The translations under genes and the position numbers were made by a program. Below the pieces are notes generated by a model. The model saw only the letters and a list, made by a program, of their open reading frames with translations, was not told the DNA's origin and did not search any database. From Victivallales bacterium (GTDB lineage Bacteria; Verrucomicrobiota; Lentisphaeria; Oligosphaerales; Oligosphaeraceae), in contig JAGCTA010000550.1 of the NCBI GenBank assembly GCA_017963875.1, forward strand, positions 1-15,698: a stretch of DNA of 15,698 nucleotides, in the 5' to 3' direction. Shown here piece by piece: positions 4,647-13,821 of this stretch (the stretch's first letter is position 1; each line of letters starts with the position of its first letter).

Positions 4647-7119
4647 ATATGTAACATTCTTTTTGGCAACGATTGCTGTAGTCTTTGCGTCCGCCCAGCC
4701 AACGTTGGAGATATTCGAGTTCGGAGGAAAATCTCCTGTTGTAAATACTGTTCTGAATGGCTCGGAACAGCGGTTCTCTGGAACGGACTGGAGGTTGCTG
4801 GTGCAAAGAAACCAAGGAGCGGTGACCGTGTGGAAACTGTGTTTTTCCAGTTCAAAACACGAACCTGTCCTTTTGGAATTGCGTTTCAAAAGTCCGCTGG
4901 ATTTTACTCCAGCGATTTTCTGGGATGGCCATGAAGAACGTCGAATAGAGAAATTGCCATTGTCACGCAGGAATCATCTGGAGTCTTTTCCGCTTGCTAC
5001 CGCAGACAACGGCGAGCATGGGCATGCGCTTGGATTCGCACCGCAGACGATTTTGAGTCAGTTCCAACGTTCTATTACAGAAAAGGGACTCGAATTGAGC
5101 ACTCGAATCGTGGTGGATGACCGCCGAGTTCAGGAAATTGACATTGTGGAATACGGGTTCAAGCCAGAGTTCTCATGGCGAAATGCCGTAGAAGACTATT
5201 ACAATGCATTCCCTTCATGGTTTATCCCCCGCGAAGGAGTCGATTCAAGAATTTACGGAGTCAGCGGATATCTTATGGGAGCGCATTTGTCACGTCCATT
5301 TGAACTTCATTCGCCTCGTGTTTCACATATCGGGTGGGAATGGACGTATGCTCCGTGGTATGAATCGGGAAACTGGTTCCCAGTCGGCGAAGGGTGGAAG
5401 AACGAGACAAATCAGTTCTGGGACTACTACAACCACCGCAAAGGTAAGTTGGTGACGAAGGAAGAGTACCATGACGCGCTGAAAAAGGAAATCCACTACG
5501 GCAATAAGGTCGCCGCAATGTTCTATTATATCCTTGTCAAGGACATCCATGAAAGTGTCGCAGGCAATCATCCTGAAGCCACGCGAGGCGTCAGCGGGCT
5601 ACATTCCCTCCCGTCCAACAAAGGGAAGACGCTATGCACTTTTGCTCCTGGTTCGCCTCTTTTTGATTATCTGAAACAACAACTTAAGGATGTGGTTGAC
5701 AACTATGAGGTTTCGGGCTTTTCCTTTGACATGGCGAACTGTGGTTTTGATTTCAGAACGCAAAGTCAACTTGAGTATGCCGTAGGAAGAGCATGGGATG
5801 ATGATGGACAAATCTACACTTCAGACGCGGTAACGCCCATTCCTTTTTCTGACTATATACATACGCTGAAGCGTAATGGGAAGACCATGGGGACGATGTT
5901 CAATGCTGCCTTGAGCGATTTCTCTCCCTTTCCATTCTTCCATTGCGATGGCGCAATCATGGAGGGATATCCCCATGCCAACGTGGAGATGGTGCTGCCC
6001 CTTCGGCTGACGCTGGGGCGAAAGCCCTTCTCCTTCTGGCACGGCAATGGGAGATACCGTGGCATCAACGTCTGGCGACTTGAGAATGACCAGGAAAAGA
6101 AAAAAGAATTGGATTTGGGGCTTTTCCAATACCATCTTCTCAAGAGTTATGAACTCGGCTGCCAGTTTATGGCATGGACGACGCCTAATCCGTTTTTCCA
6201 GCCGCATATCCCTGTGGTCAGGGCATTATGCGAGGCTGGCTATCATCCAGTCACGGCTGTCAAGAATGCAGAACCGTTATGGACCGGACGATTCGGAGAT
6301 GGAATCGACACGATTCTCACTTTCGGCAATCCCACAAGGGAAACAATCTCACGCAAAGTGCGGGTCGTCAGCTGTTATATCGGAGATGGCAAGTACGCTT
6401 TTGTGCCACGTTCGGGAAAACTGGGGCAGCATTTCACCAATGGTGAAACCGAATTGGAAATCACGCTTGCCCCAAAGGAAGTCATGGCATTGCGCACTGT
6501 GTTAATCTTTGGCTCCGTAACACAGTTGACAATTTCTGCCGACAGCAATGAAATCGCATTCGATGCAGACGGAGAGTTTGATTTCATCCTGCCCAATCGT
6601 GATTTTGACGGATTTCGTCTGCATTTTGCATCGGATAAATATTTTCGAGGGAAATGCGTGAAAAACATAAAACTGACACAAATACCGCCATACAAAGTTT
6701 TTGCGCCCGAAGCAGCCGCAACAGAATTACTGTCTGACGGAAATTCTCCAGCGATTGAAGCAGGGAAGGGGGATGATGTTCAAATTGCGGCGGAAGCATT
6801 GTCCATATATCGTCCGTATGTTGCGGCGTGCAAAAAGCGTTTCCATACAGTAAAAACTCATCTCCCTGGTTTGATGGACAACAGTCTTGCCAAGCCTGAT
6901 TTGGAGGTGACGGCTCCTGGAAAAGGCCATACAGGCAAAAAAATATGTATTGGCGTTCCAGCGGACTTTCCAGATTTCACGCCTCCCGCTGACTGGAGTG
7001 GACCATTTCTCACCATGCCGAATGCTGATACGTTATGGATTGGCGGAAATACCCCAGCAGAGGCTCGACAGGCTGCATATATCTACTTCGACATGCTTGA
7101 CAGGCGTTTGATTAAATAG
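4639..7119 (+). CDS. Secreted large TIM-barrel-like protein, probable glycoside hydrolase of unassigned family
   Basis: An 826-residue protein with a signal peptide (MTKYVTFFLATIAVVFASAQ). Residues 20 to about 180 are beta-rich. From about 180 to 560 the pattern suits a catalytic barrel: WTYAPWYESGNWFP (235-248), VAAMFYYILVKD (291-302), the strand GFSFDMANCGFDF (360-372) with Asp364 in a typical nucleophile or acid position, DGAIMEGYPHA (437-447) with Glu442, and PFSFWHGNGRYRG (463-475). From 560 to 625 lies a beta domain like those after alpha-galactosidase-type barrels. The C-terminus (796-822) carries DTLWIGGNTPAEARQ and a helix, resembling the small domain usually found at the N-terminus of GH67/GH20-like proteins. 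I cannot name the family. The ATG at 4639 is preceded by GGGAG and overlaps the previous stop (ATGACTAA), implying translational coupling. An upstream in-frame ATG at 4600 is rejected because it hides the signal peptide. Confidence 0.82.
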   Translation: MTKYVTFFLATIAVVFASAQPTLEIFEFGGKSPVVNTVLNGSEQRFSGTDWRLLVQRNQGAVTVWKLCFSSSKHEPVLLELRFKSPLDFTPAIFWDGHEERRIEKLPLSRRNHLESFPLATADNGEHGHALGFAPQTILSQFQRSITEKGLELSTRIVVDDRRVQEIDIVEYGFKPEFSWRNAVEDYYNAFPSWFIPREGVDSRIYGVSGYLMGAHLSRPFELHSPRVSHIGWEWTYAPWYESGNWFPVGEGWKNETNQFWDYYNHRKGKLVTKEEYHDALKKEIHYGNKVAAMFYYILVKDIHESVAGNHPEATRGVSGLHSLPSNKGKTLCTFAPGSPLFDYLKQQLKDVVDNYEVSGFSFDMANCGFDFRTQSQLEYAVGRAWDDDGQIYTSDAVTPIPFSDYIHTLKRNGKTMGTMFNAALSDFSPFPFFHCDGAIMEGYPHANVEMVLPLRLTLGRKPFSFWHGNGRYRGINVWRLENDQEKKKELDLGLFQYHLLKSYELGCQFMAWTTPNPFFQPHIPVVRALCEAGYHPVTAVKNAEPLWTGRFGDGIDTILTFGNPTRETISRKVRVVSCYIGDGKYAFVPRSGKLGQHFTNGETELEITLAPKEVMALRTVLIFGSVTQLTISADSNEIAFDADGEFDFILPNRDFDGFRLHFASDKYFRGKCVKNIKLTQIPPYKVFAPEAAATELLSDGNSPAIEAGKGDDVQIAAEALSIYRPYVAACKKRFHTVKTHLPGLMDNSLAKPDLEVTAPGKGHTGKKICIGVPADFPDFTPPADWSGPFLTMPNADTLWIGGNTPAEARQAAYIYFDMLDRRLIK

Positions 7120-7159
7120 GCTTCTTTGTAAAACAACTCATCCCCAAAGAGTGAACAGA

Positions 7160-9508
7160 ATGAGAAACTCAATTGTATTGTTAATTGTCGTCGCACTGAC
7201 CATGTCTGCCCTTGCGTTTGGGGCGGAAAACAACACGGTACCTCTTGAAATCGTGGCTTCACCACAGACGAATCCGACAACGAAATACGCCGCCGAAGAA
7301 CTCAGCAAATACTTGGGCGAAATCACTGATACCAAAGTACCTATTAACACGGAGGCAGGCAATGCTAACGTCAGGATCATGCTCACATTGCCAGATTCTC
7401 CGTATTTCTCCGATGTATTGAAAGCATATCCATCTGATATTAATTTACTTAAGGGAACCGATGGTTACGCGGTAAGGAGACGTGGCGAAACAATCTTTCT
7501 TATTGCGGATTGTCCCAAGGGATTGCTGAACGGCATCTACCGTTTTCTAATGAAGAATACGGATATCATCTGGCCGAGACCTGCGAACGGCATTGCCATC
7601 TTTACGCAAACAAAGAACCTGAAATTCACAGTAACCGACTATCTGGATTTGCCTAAGTTCAAATACCGTGGATGGGGCTGGAACTACAGCCGTACCGTCT
7701 GGGTGGACGAACTGGACGAATGGCGGGCTAGGATGTGCTTTAACCGCGCTGGAGGCCCGCATACGAAAAAGAACGAGGCCAGGGAACGTCGCCTTGGATA
7801 TGTCGGGGGCTACTACACAGAAGGTAAATCCATTGGTCACAACATGGTCAGTTACTGGCTGCCAGTCAAGCAGTTTGGCACGGACCATCCAGATTATTAC
7901 ATGTTTGTTGACGGCAATAGGTATCTCAAAAACAACGCCAATCCATGCTATACACATCCAGAAGTGCCTGACGTAATTGCCAAACGCATCATAGAGGAAA
8001 TCGACTCCTTGGATTATACGCCTTCCGTCATGATTGTGCAGAACTCTGACCAGGGGCTAACCTGCGAATGTCCCGAATGCGTCAAGCCAATTCAATTGCC
8101 CGATGGTTCACTGCTGGAAAAAGACGACGAGGCGTTCCGTTCCACTCAGTTTTTCATCTTCTTCAATAGAATCGCAAGACAGGTTGGAGCAAAGTATCCA
8201 GATGTCTTGATTCAGACTTACGGTTATTTCTTTACTGCCATTCCTCCGAAAGTCAAACTTGAGCCCAATATCGCAATCTCCTATTGCCCCTATATCCGCA
8301 ATGACAAGGAACCGCTGTCAGGTCCAAGCAATCAAAGATGGTGGAAAAGGACAAACGACTGGCTGAAACTTACTTCGAACCTCATGCTACGCGAATACTA
8401 TTACTCCTCCATGCAGTATCCACGTCCGTTGGCAGAAATCATGGGGCAGGATTTGCGGTATTTGCAAACACGCGGCATACCATCCGTCACCAGCGAATTC
8501 ACCTGCAGCGATGATGATTTTCGTCCACGAAATGGATTCCCCTGCAAATTGTTTTGGGATTTGTCTGCAGGTGAAGTTTGGGTCATGAGCCAGTTGCTTT
8601 GGGACCCGCATCAGGATTTCAATGTTCTACGGGAAGATTTTCTAAATCGAACTTATCACGAGGGTGCTCCCGCCATGCGGGAGTTCTTCAGGCTTTTGCG
8701 TGAGGCATGGCTGAACGACAAGAAACCTTCCGCATTCAACGATAATATTGTCAAATCCTTCCGATACTATGTGCTCGGCAAAAATATCGAAACGAAGTGC
8801 CTGGATGCGCTTGAATTGGCGCAGAAGACAGTCAAGCACACTGACTCAGGTAAACTGATTGCGAAGGCCAACGAGACTTTCAGGTTTTTCCTGAACGAGG
8901 CGAAAGCCCAATCCATTGTCGAATTGAACGTGCCAAAACTGAAAACAACGGATTATCCTGACTTCGACCTGACTTCTGGTGTCTGGTCCAAGGCAGCGAT
9001 GTTCCCTGTTTTCAAACTGCTGAACAATCATTCCGTGAGCAGTTCTTTCCCTATGACGCTGAAAGTCTTCCATGACGGCAAGTATCTGTATCTGGGGACT
9101 TTTGTTGAAAAGGATCCGAAGACGCTGTTTGCACGACCGTTTGAACTCAAGGACGCCTCATTCCCCAGCGGCGACCATGCGGAGTTTTTCTTCGTAAGCC
9201 GCAAGGACAATTATTACTATCACCTTGCATGGGATTACAAAGGCAGTCTCTACGATGCCAAATTGACGGAACGAAACTGGAACGCCGAATGGGAAGTACG
9301 CACGAAGGAATGCGAAAACGGTTGGCGAAGCGTTGCACGCATCCCGCTGAAGACGATGGATGTGACACTGTTGGAAAGCAACAAGATTTCCTCGTTGCTG
9401 ATGATTACGGTTGCCAAACCAGACGGTAAGAATGAAGCAGCCACCTGGGGCGGTGGCAAGGTCCATTCGCCAGATTCATTCGGGAATTTGATTCTTTCAC
9501 TTGAATGA
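7160..9508 (+). CDS. Secreted DUF4838 protein with C-terminal CBM9/DOMON-like domain
   Basis: A 782-residue protein with signal peptide (MRNSIVLLIVVALTMSALAFGA). Residues 28-135 resemble the GH67/GH20 non-catalytic N-terminal domain: YAAEELSKYLGEIT at 43-56, VRIMLTL at 71-77 and GLLNGIYRFLM at 121-131. Residues about 160-520 match DUF4838: SIGHNMVSYWLPVKQFG and HPDYYMFVDGNR, THPEVPDVI at 265-273, and the hallmark CECPEC cysteine set at 302-307. From about 590 to the end is a carbohydrate-binding family 9-like beta-sandwich (TSGVWSKAA, YLYLGTFVEKDP, DHAEFFF, GWRSVARIPL). DUF4838 proteins are predicted glycoside hydrolases, mostly uncharacterised. I chose ATG 7160, with AAGAG 8 bases upstream, over GTG 7151, which adjoins that same purine run directly. 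It lies 40 bases after the previous gene, in the same operon. Confidence 0.9.
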   Translation: MRNSIVLLIVVALTMSALAFGAENNTVPLEIVASPQTNPTTKYAAEELSKYLGEITDTKVPINTEAGNANVRIMLTLPDSPYFSDVLKAYPSDINLLKGTDGYAVRRRGETIFLIADCPKGLLNGIYRFLMKNTDIIWPRPANGIAIFTQTKNLKFTVTDYLDLPKFKYRGWGWNYSRTVWVDELDEWRARMCFNRAGGPHTKKNEARERRLGYVGGYYTEGKSIGHNMVSYWLPVKQFGTDHPDYYMFVDGNRYLKNNANPCYTHPEVPDVIAKRIIEEIDSLDYTPSVMIVQNSDQGLTCECPECVKPIQLPDGSLLEKDDEAFRSTQFFIFFNRIARQVGAKYPDVLIQTYGYFFTAIPPKVKLEPNIAISYCPYIRNDKEPLSGPSNQRWWKRTNDWLKLTSNLMLREYYYSSMQYPRPLAEIMGQDLRYLQTRGIPSVTSEFTCSDDDFRPRNGFPCKLFWDLSAGEVWVMSQLLWDPHQDFNVLREDFLNRTYHEGAPAMREFFRLLREAWLNDKKPSAFNDNIVKSFRYYVLGKNIETKCLDALELAQKTVKHTDSGKLIAKANETFRFFLNEAKAQSIVELNVPKLKTTDYPDFDLTSGVWSKAAMFPVFKLLNNHSVSSSFPMTLKVFHDGKYLYLGTFVEKDPKTLFARPFELKDASFPSGDHAEFFFVSRKDNYYYHLAWDYKGSLYDAKLTERNWNAEWEVRTKECENGWRSVARIPLKTMDVTLLESNKISSLLMITVAKPDGKNEAATWGGGKVHSPDSFGNLILSLE

Positions 9509-9578
9509 ATTCATGCTTGCCGAGGTGATATGTTAGTCCTTTTACAATGGAATCCAGATTGTTCAAAAGGGGATTACG

Positions 9579-12212
9579 ATGAAGCATCCATATTTCAGTG
9601 CCGCATGGCAAAGTGAATTGAAGTATGTCTGGGATTCCAGAACTGTCACAGGTGTTCTGGAACAAAAGCCATGCAGAGGCAAACAGGCAGTGAACCTCTC
9701 CGTCATGTCAGGAGTGAAAACGCCAGACGGAGAGCCCGCGCTGCTGGTCCGCGCGATGAATGATATCAGTCGCAGGATTCTGTTCTGTACACAGGAGTTC
9801 TATATCGAACAAGGTGATTCTGCGTGTTGTGAATTCCAATGGTTGGCACCACATGAAATGACTATTGGACTGGAATTTCTGAAGCACCGACGCTCCGTTC
9901 GCTGCGAGAAAGGATGGAATATTATTCGGCTTGATGTCCCTGCTGCACATAGACTTGAATATGAAAGAGAAACAATGTATCTGTCGTTAGAAGGAATGAA
10001 GGACGACGATTGCGGCTGGATGGGCACGCTTAGATTCCATCTGAGGACAACACGCAGCGTTCCTCCGTTGCAATTTCCCACAAAGGAAATCAAACCAGGA
10101 ACCGATTGGGTGGAATGCGATCTAAGCGACTTATATGTGAAAAAGAATTCCATTTTGGATTTTTCATATCTTGTCCCCGCTGAAAATCTGGATGAACTCG
10201 GACGTGTGACGGTTTCTCCAGACGGCCATTTCTCCTACGCCAATTGTCCCGAAAAACGTGTGCGTTTCTTTGGCCATTCAATGGCACTGACACGTTCAAA
10301 CATTCCCAATACCCACTCAGAAATCGAAGCGTTTGCAGACGCACTGCGTAACCAGGGATACAATCTGGTTCGTATTCACGGTCTCAATGCGCTGCTGATG
10401 GATGCGTCACGTGGTTGGGACGGGACGCTTCCCGTCAAACCCGCTCAGATTCCCGTTCTCGCCGATGCGGAGGAGCGCTTGCATTATTTCATCTTCGCCT
10501 TGAAGAAAAGAGGCATTCATCTATATCTTGACTTATGCACATTCTTCAACGGATGGCATAGCGGTGATGTCTGGAGAAACGGTGGAATCTGGATTATGGA
10601 AAAAGAGGGCATGACACGCTATTCCTCGCAGTTTCTTGACGGCGATCCACTTGTCAGAGGCAATTACAGGGCAGGCGTCATTCGTGTAATGACAGCGCTC
10701 AATCCTTATACAGGCATGAGATTGGCCGATGATCCATGTATCGCTTTCGTCCTTGGTTTCAATGAATTGCAGATTCATCCATGCAAGTCGTGGGCGACGC
10801 GGCTTCGCAAATCAAAGAAACGCGAGGCGGAACTTCAGTTCGACACAATGGAGGAAACCGCTCAGTTCATTGACAAAACTATCGCAGAGACTGGCTACAC
10901 GGGGCTTGTCAACCAATACGACAATAGTCGAAAACTGGTGAATTTGGCCGTGGGCTTCCGCTACCCCTCTGTGACGAATCATTATTATCATTGGTGCCCG
11001 CACAAATTCTTCTATCCAGGCTCTTCACAAGGCGCTTCAAGCACCCTGTTTTCAGGAATCGGATATATGCGCAGATCGGCCCAGTTGCGTCCAATAGGCA
11101 AACCATACGGCATGACGGAGTACGGAGAGCCGTATTGGAATTCTCATCGTTTCCAACAAGGACTCGACTTCGGACCATACAGCGCATTTCAAGACTTTGA
11201 TATTTTTATTGTGCATTCGACTCCAGTGATGAAATCGGGAGGAGAACTTCGACCGTTCAGTGGCGGAAACGACCCTGCGGTTCGGGCAGCCGAAGTCATT
11301 ACTGGATGTTCATTCCTGCGGCGCGATTTTTCCCCTGCACGACATCGTGCCGTATGGGAGTTCGACCGAACGTTCATGATGGCAAACTTCAGCCGATGGC
11401 CAAAAAGTACCATTGCTTTCACGGCATTGCTGACTGGAATCGGGCTGGCGTATGAAAATCATCCTGCCGCCGACCTGCGTTTCCCGCTTGAAGTGACGCC
11501 GTCTGGCATCAACGAATATTTTGGACCTGATTACTACCAGCATTTCCGTGGATCAGTAAAATTCAATGCGCTGGTCGAGGAATTACGCAGGCGCGGCATC
11601 CTGTCAAAATCAAACGCCACTAATCCCGCAAACGGCATTTATGAAACTGAAAGTGGCGAACTGAAACTGGATATTATCCGTGAAATCCTGACCGCCATTG
11701 CGCCGCGATTGGAAGGTGCCTTGCTGCCCGCAAGTCAATCGGCGACCTTGCCACATATTAACATCTTGCCTGGCAATGTCGAAGGGGCTATGGCATTAAT
11801 TGCGCAGGACGGCCTTTCGGACCTCGACCACTGCCGCCGCGCGCTTCTTGTCTGCTCGACAAATGCGCTAAATTCAGGCAGCAAATTCCTAATCCGGGAC
11901 GATGCCGAAGAAGATGGCAAATACATTTCCGACACAGAGGGGCGGATTTACCGTCCCCAGGCTGGAGAGGAAGTCTTGCTGGACAACGGACATACGCCTG
12001 TGCTTCGGCAGGTGCGTCGCGGAAGTTTTGAGGTGACGCTGCCAGCAATCCGTCATCCGAGAATTTATGCCGTAAAGTTTAACGGAGAAAGGGCAGGGAC
12101 GGTCGATTTTGTGGCAAAAGATGGAATAATCCGTTTTCAACTGGCCGAATCACCAAGTCCATTCTTTGAGATTATAGACGTTGAATTGGAAAAGAAAACA
12201 TATAGCATTTGA
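9579..12212 (+). CDS. Large clan GH-A-like glycoside hydrolase without signal peptide
   Basis: An 877-residue protein. Residues 1-210 are a beta-sandwich-like N-terminal region. The barrel begins at KRVRFFGHSMALTRS (226-240) with YNLVRIHGLN (261-270), the usual first strands of GH5/GH2-like enzymes. Asn395-Glu396 in FVLGFNELQ fits the Asn-Glu acid/base pair after strand 4, and Glu514 in YGMTEYGEPYW fits the strand-7 nucleophile. HYYHWCPHKFFYP lies between them. A C-terminal beta region (about 700-877) closes the protein. Retaining beta-glycosidase chemistry is therefore likely, but I cannot assign a family. No signal peptide is seen (MKHPYFSAAWQSELKYVWD), suggesting cytoplasmic action on imported oligosaccharides. 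The ATG at 9579 has AAGGGG about 6 bases upstream. Its TGA lies at the edge of the next reading frame. Confidence 0.87.
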   Translation: MKHPYFSAAWQSELKYVWDSRTVTGVLEQKPCRGKQAVNLSVMSGVKTPDGEPALLVRAMNDISRRILFCTQEFYIEQGDSACCEFQWLAPHEMTIGLEFLKHRRSVRCEKGWNIIRLDVPAAHRLEYERETMYLSLEGMKDDDCGWMGTLRFHLRTTRSVPPLQFPTKEIKPGTDWVECDLSDLYVKKNSILDFSYLVPAENLDELGRVTVSPDGHFSYANCPEKRVRFFGHSMALTRSNIPNTHSEIEAFADALRNQGYNLVRIHGLNALLMDASRGWDGTLPVKPAQIPVLADAEERLHYFIFALKKRGIHLYLDLCTFFNGWHSGDVWRNGGIWIMEKEGMTRYSSQFLDGDPLVRGNYRAGVIRVMTALNPYTGMRLADDPCIAFVLGFNELQIHPCKSWATRLRKSKKREAELQFDTMEETAQFIDKTIAETGYTGLVNQYDNSRKLVNLAVGFRYPSVTNHYYHWCPHKFFYPGSSQGASSTLFSGIGYMRRSAQLRPIGKPYGMTEYGEPYWNSHRFQQGLDFGPYSAFQDFDIFIVHSTPVMKSGGELRPFSGGNDPAVRAAEVITGCSFLRRDFSPARHRAVWEFDRTFMMANFSRWPKSTIAFTALLTGIGLAYENHPAADLRFPLEVTPSGINEYFGPDYYQHFRGSVKFNALVEELRRRGILSKSNATNPANGIYETESGELKLDIIREILTAIAPRLEGALLPASQSATLPHINILPGNVEGAMALIAQDGLSDLDHCRRALLVCSTNALNSGSKFLIRDDAEEDGKYISDTEGRIYRPQAGEEVLLDNGHTPVLRQVRRGSFEVTLPAIRHPRIYAVKFNGERAGTVDFVAKDGIIRFQLAESPSPFFEIIDVELEKKTYSI

Positions 12213-12250
12213 ACAAAACAACGAAAAAACACAAGGAGTATGATTGGAAA

Positions 12251-13345
12251 ATGAAACAGAATGGTGAAACACTGAATTTTCTGAAAAATCTGGAAACCTA
12301 CGGCATTCCTTCGACCGACTGCGTGGTCTATCATCACGGCAAATGCGTTTTCAGATACAAATCGGGCTATTCCGATGCCGCGAGGACCAAACCTATTGAC
12401 GGCAGCGAACGCTACAATCTCTATTCATGTTCCAAAGTCATCACCTGCACAGCCGCACTTCAATTGGTCGAACAGGATATAATTCGCCTGGATGACGCCG
12501 TCTATGAATATCTGCCTGAATTCCGAAACATGAAGAAAATCGTGGATGGAAAACTGGAGGACGTTCGGAACACAATGACTATCCGACACCTTTTCACCAT
12601 GACGGCTGGACTTACTTACGCTACCAGATCGGAAAACATCCAGCGTGGAATTGCTGAAACCAACGGTACTATGCAGACACGTGAAGCGATGAAATATTTG
12701 GCGTGCGACCCTCTGGTTTTTGAACCTGGAACCTGTTGGAACTACAGTCTCTGCCACGATGTGCTTGCCGCAATTGTGGAGGTCGCATCTGGAAAACGTT
12801 TCGGGCTTTATGTGAAAGAGAAAATCTTCGATCCAATTGGAATGAAGCATTCCACGTTCCTGCTACCTGATGAAGAACTCGGCGAAATCGCCGCACAATA
12901 CCGATTCGATGCGAATAGCGGTAAATTTGACTGCATTGAACCGAAAATCCAATCGTATAAACTGGGAACAGCATACGAAAGCGGCGGCGCGGGATGTATT
13001 TCTACGGTGGATGACTATATCGCTTTTCTGGAAGGGCTGCGTTCTGGTGAAATGCTGCTCCGTCGTGACACCATTGCACGGATGATCTGTCCGCAAATCA
13101 GCAAGGCTGCCGAACAGACCCTCAATTCATGGGGTGTGACAGAGTATTCGTATGGGCTTGGCGTGCGCTGTCCAAAACCGCATGGGAGAGAACGGGACTA
13201 TGGATGGGGCGGAGCCGCAGGAGCGTATCTGGCGATTATCCCTGAACAGGAAGTCTCGCTCTTCTACGTGCAACACGTTTTGTCGTCTCCTGTGCAGCAA
13301 ATGCGCAAGAAACTTCCAGATATTGTTTTGTTGGACCTGCTATAG
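12251..13345 (+). CDS. Serine hydrolase of the class C beta-lactamase / EstB family
   Basis: A 364-residue penicillin-binding-protein-fold hydrolase. The SxxK motif is SCSK at 59-62, with Ser59 nucleophile and Lys62 general base. The YxN-equivalent is Tyr165 in CWNYSLCHDVLAAI, with Leu in place of Asn, as in esterase-type members. The third motif is GWGGAAG (318-324) in place of KTG/HxG, which also favours an esterase over a beta-lactamase. YESGGAGCISTVDDY (242-256) is the conserved family segment. No signal peptide is seen. In this context deacylation of a decorated sugar is the likely job (inference); amidase or unrelated esterase activity is possible. ATG 12251 has AAGGAG 12 bases upstream, slightly long. 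An in-frame TTG at 12209, which overlaps the previous TGA, would add 14 residues but lacks a ribosome-binding site. Confidence 0.9.
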   Translation: MKQNGETLNFLKNLETYGIPSTDCVVYHHGKCVFRYKSGYSDAARTKPIDGSERYNLYSCSKVITCTAALQLVEQDIIRLDDAVYEYLPEFRNMKKIVDGKLEDVRNTMTIRHLFTMTAGLTYATRSENIQRGIAETNGTMQTREAMKYLACDPLVFEPGTCWNYSLCHDVLAAIVEVASGKRFGLYVKEKIFDPIGMKHSTFLLPDEELGEIAAQYRFDANSGKFDCIEPKIQSYKLGTAYESGGAGCISTVDDYIAFLEGLRSGEMLLRRDTIARMICPQISKAAEQTLNSWGVTEYSYGLGVRCPKPHGRERDYGWGGAAGAYLAIIPEQEVSLFYVQHVLSSPVQQMRKKLPDIVLLDLL

Positions 13346-13416
13346 AGATTCATGAGCATTAGCGAAATGCCGTAGTTGCTACAGCCAAGTGGTTAACAAC
13401 AAGTGCCATTGGGGGC

Positions 13417-13818
13417 TCAGAACCAGAGAAAAACATCTGGTCGTCCCTTGGTCTTTTCGCTTTCCTTAAATGGAATTTGGAACTCTTCTGTGTCCTTGGT
13501 GAAGACGATGTGCTTTTTGATGACCATGTCCCAGTCACGGATATATCGGACAATGACGAGTCCCTCATTGGTGACTGGGGCGTATCCATCCTTCATGAGG
13601 AAGAAGAGGTTGCCTTCTTCGCCTTTGGCTCGTGTGACTTTGCCAGAGAGAGTCATAGTATCTTCATCCCATTGGAGTTCAGTGACTTCAGATTCACCTT
13701 GACGGATGGTCATGTCACAGGAAAGGAGCCATGGATGTTCGCGTCGCTCCTCAATACGGAGAACGGTAGGACTCTGCGGTGGAACCTCGGCGATGTAGTC
13801 GCCTGAAGTCGTTCCCAT
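13417..13818 (-). pseudogene. C-terminal beta domain of the GH36-like gene, cut off by an in-frame TAA
   Basis: This 133-codon frame is in the same frame as the GH36-like gene and begins two codons after its TAA (TAA TAC ATG). It encodes VPPQSPTVLRIEERREHPWL, a segment like DMTIRQGES, and a run of beta strands ending GRPDVFLWF. That is the composition expected of the C-terminal antiparallel beta domain following a GH36/GH27 barrel. It therefore looks like the lost tail of the upstream gene. It could still be translated by reinitiation: GGGAAGAG (minus strand of 13825-13832) lies 6 bases before ATG 13818. If so it would be a separate small polypeptide associating with the barrel. It ends 71 bases from the convergent serine hydrolase gene. 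Confidence 0.75.
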
Positions 13819-13821
13819 GTA

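Noticed and set aside
13384..13416. tRNA D-arm-like sequence (GCCAAGTGGTTAAC)
   Set aside because: No matching acceptor, anticodon or T arm follows within tRNA distance, so it is chance similarity in the 71-base gap between convergent genes.
13477..13806. Open frame of 109 codons on the + strand between the convergent genes
   Set aside because: It is antisense to the C-terminal beta domain of the GH36-like gene, which is the better explanation of this stretch.
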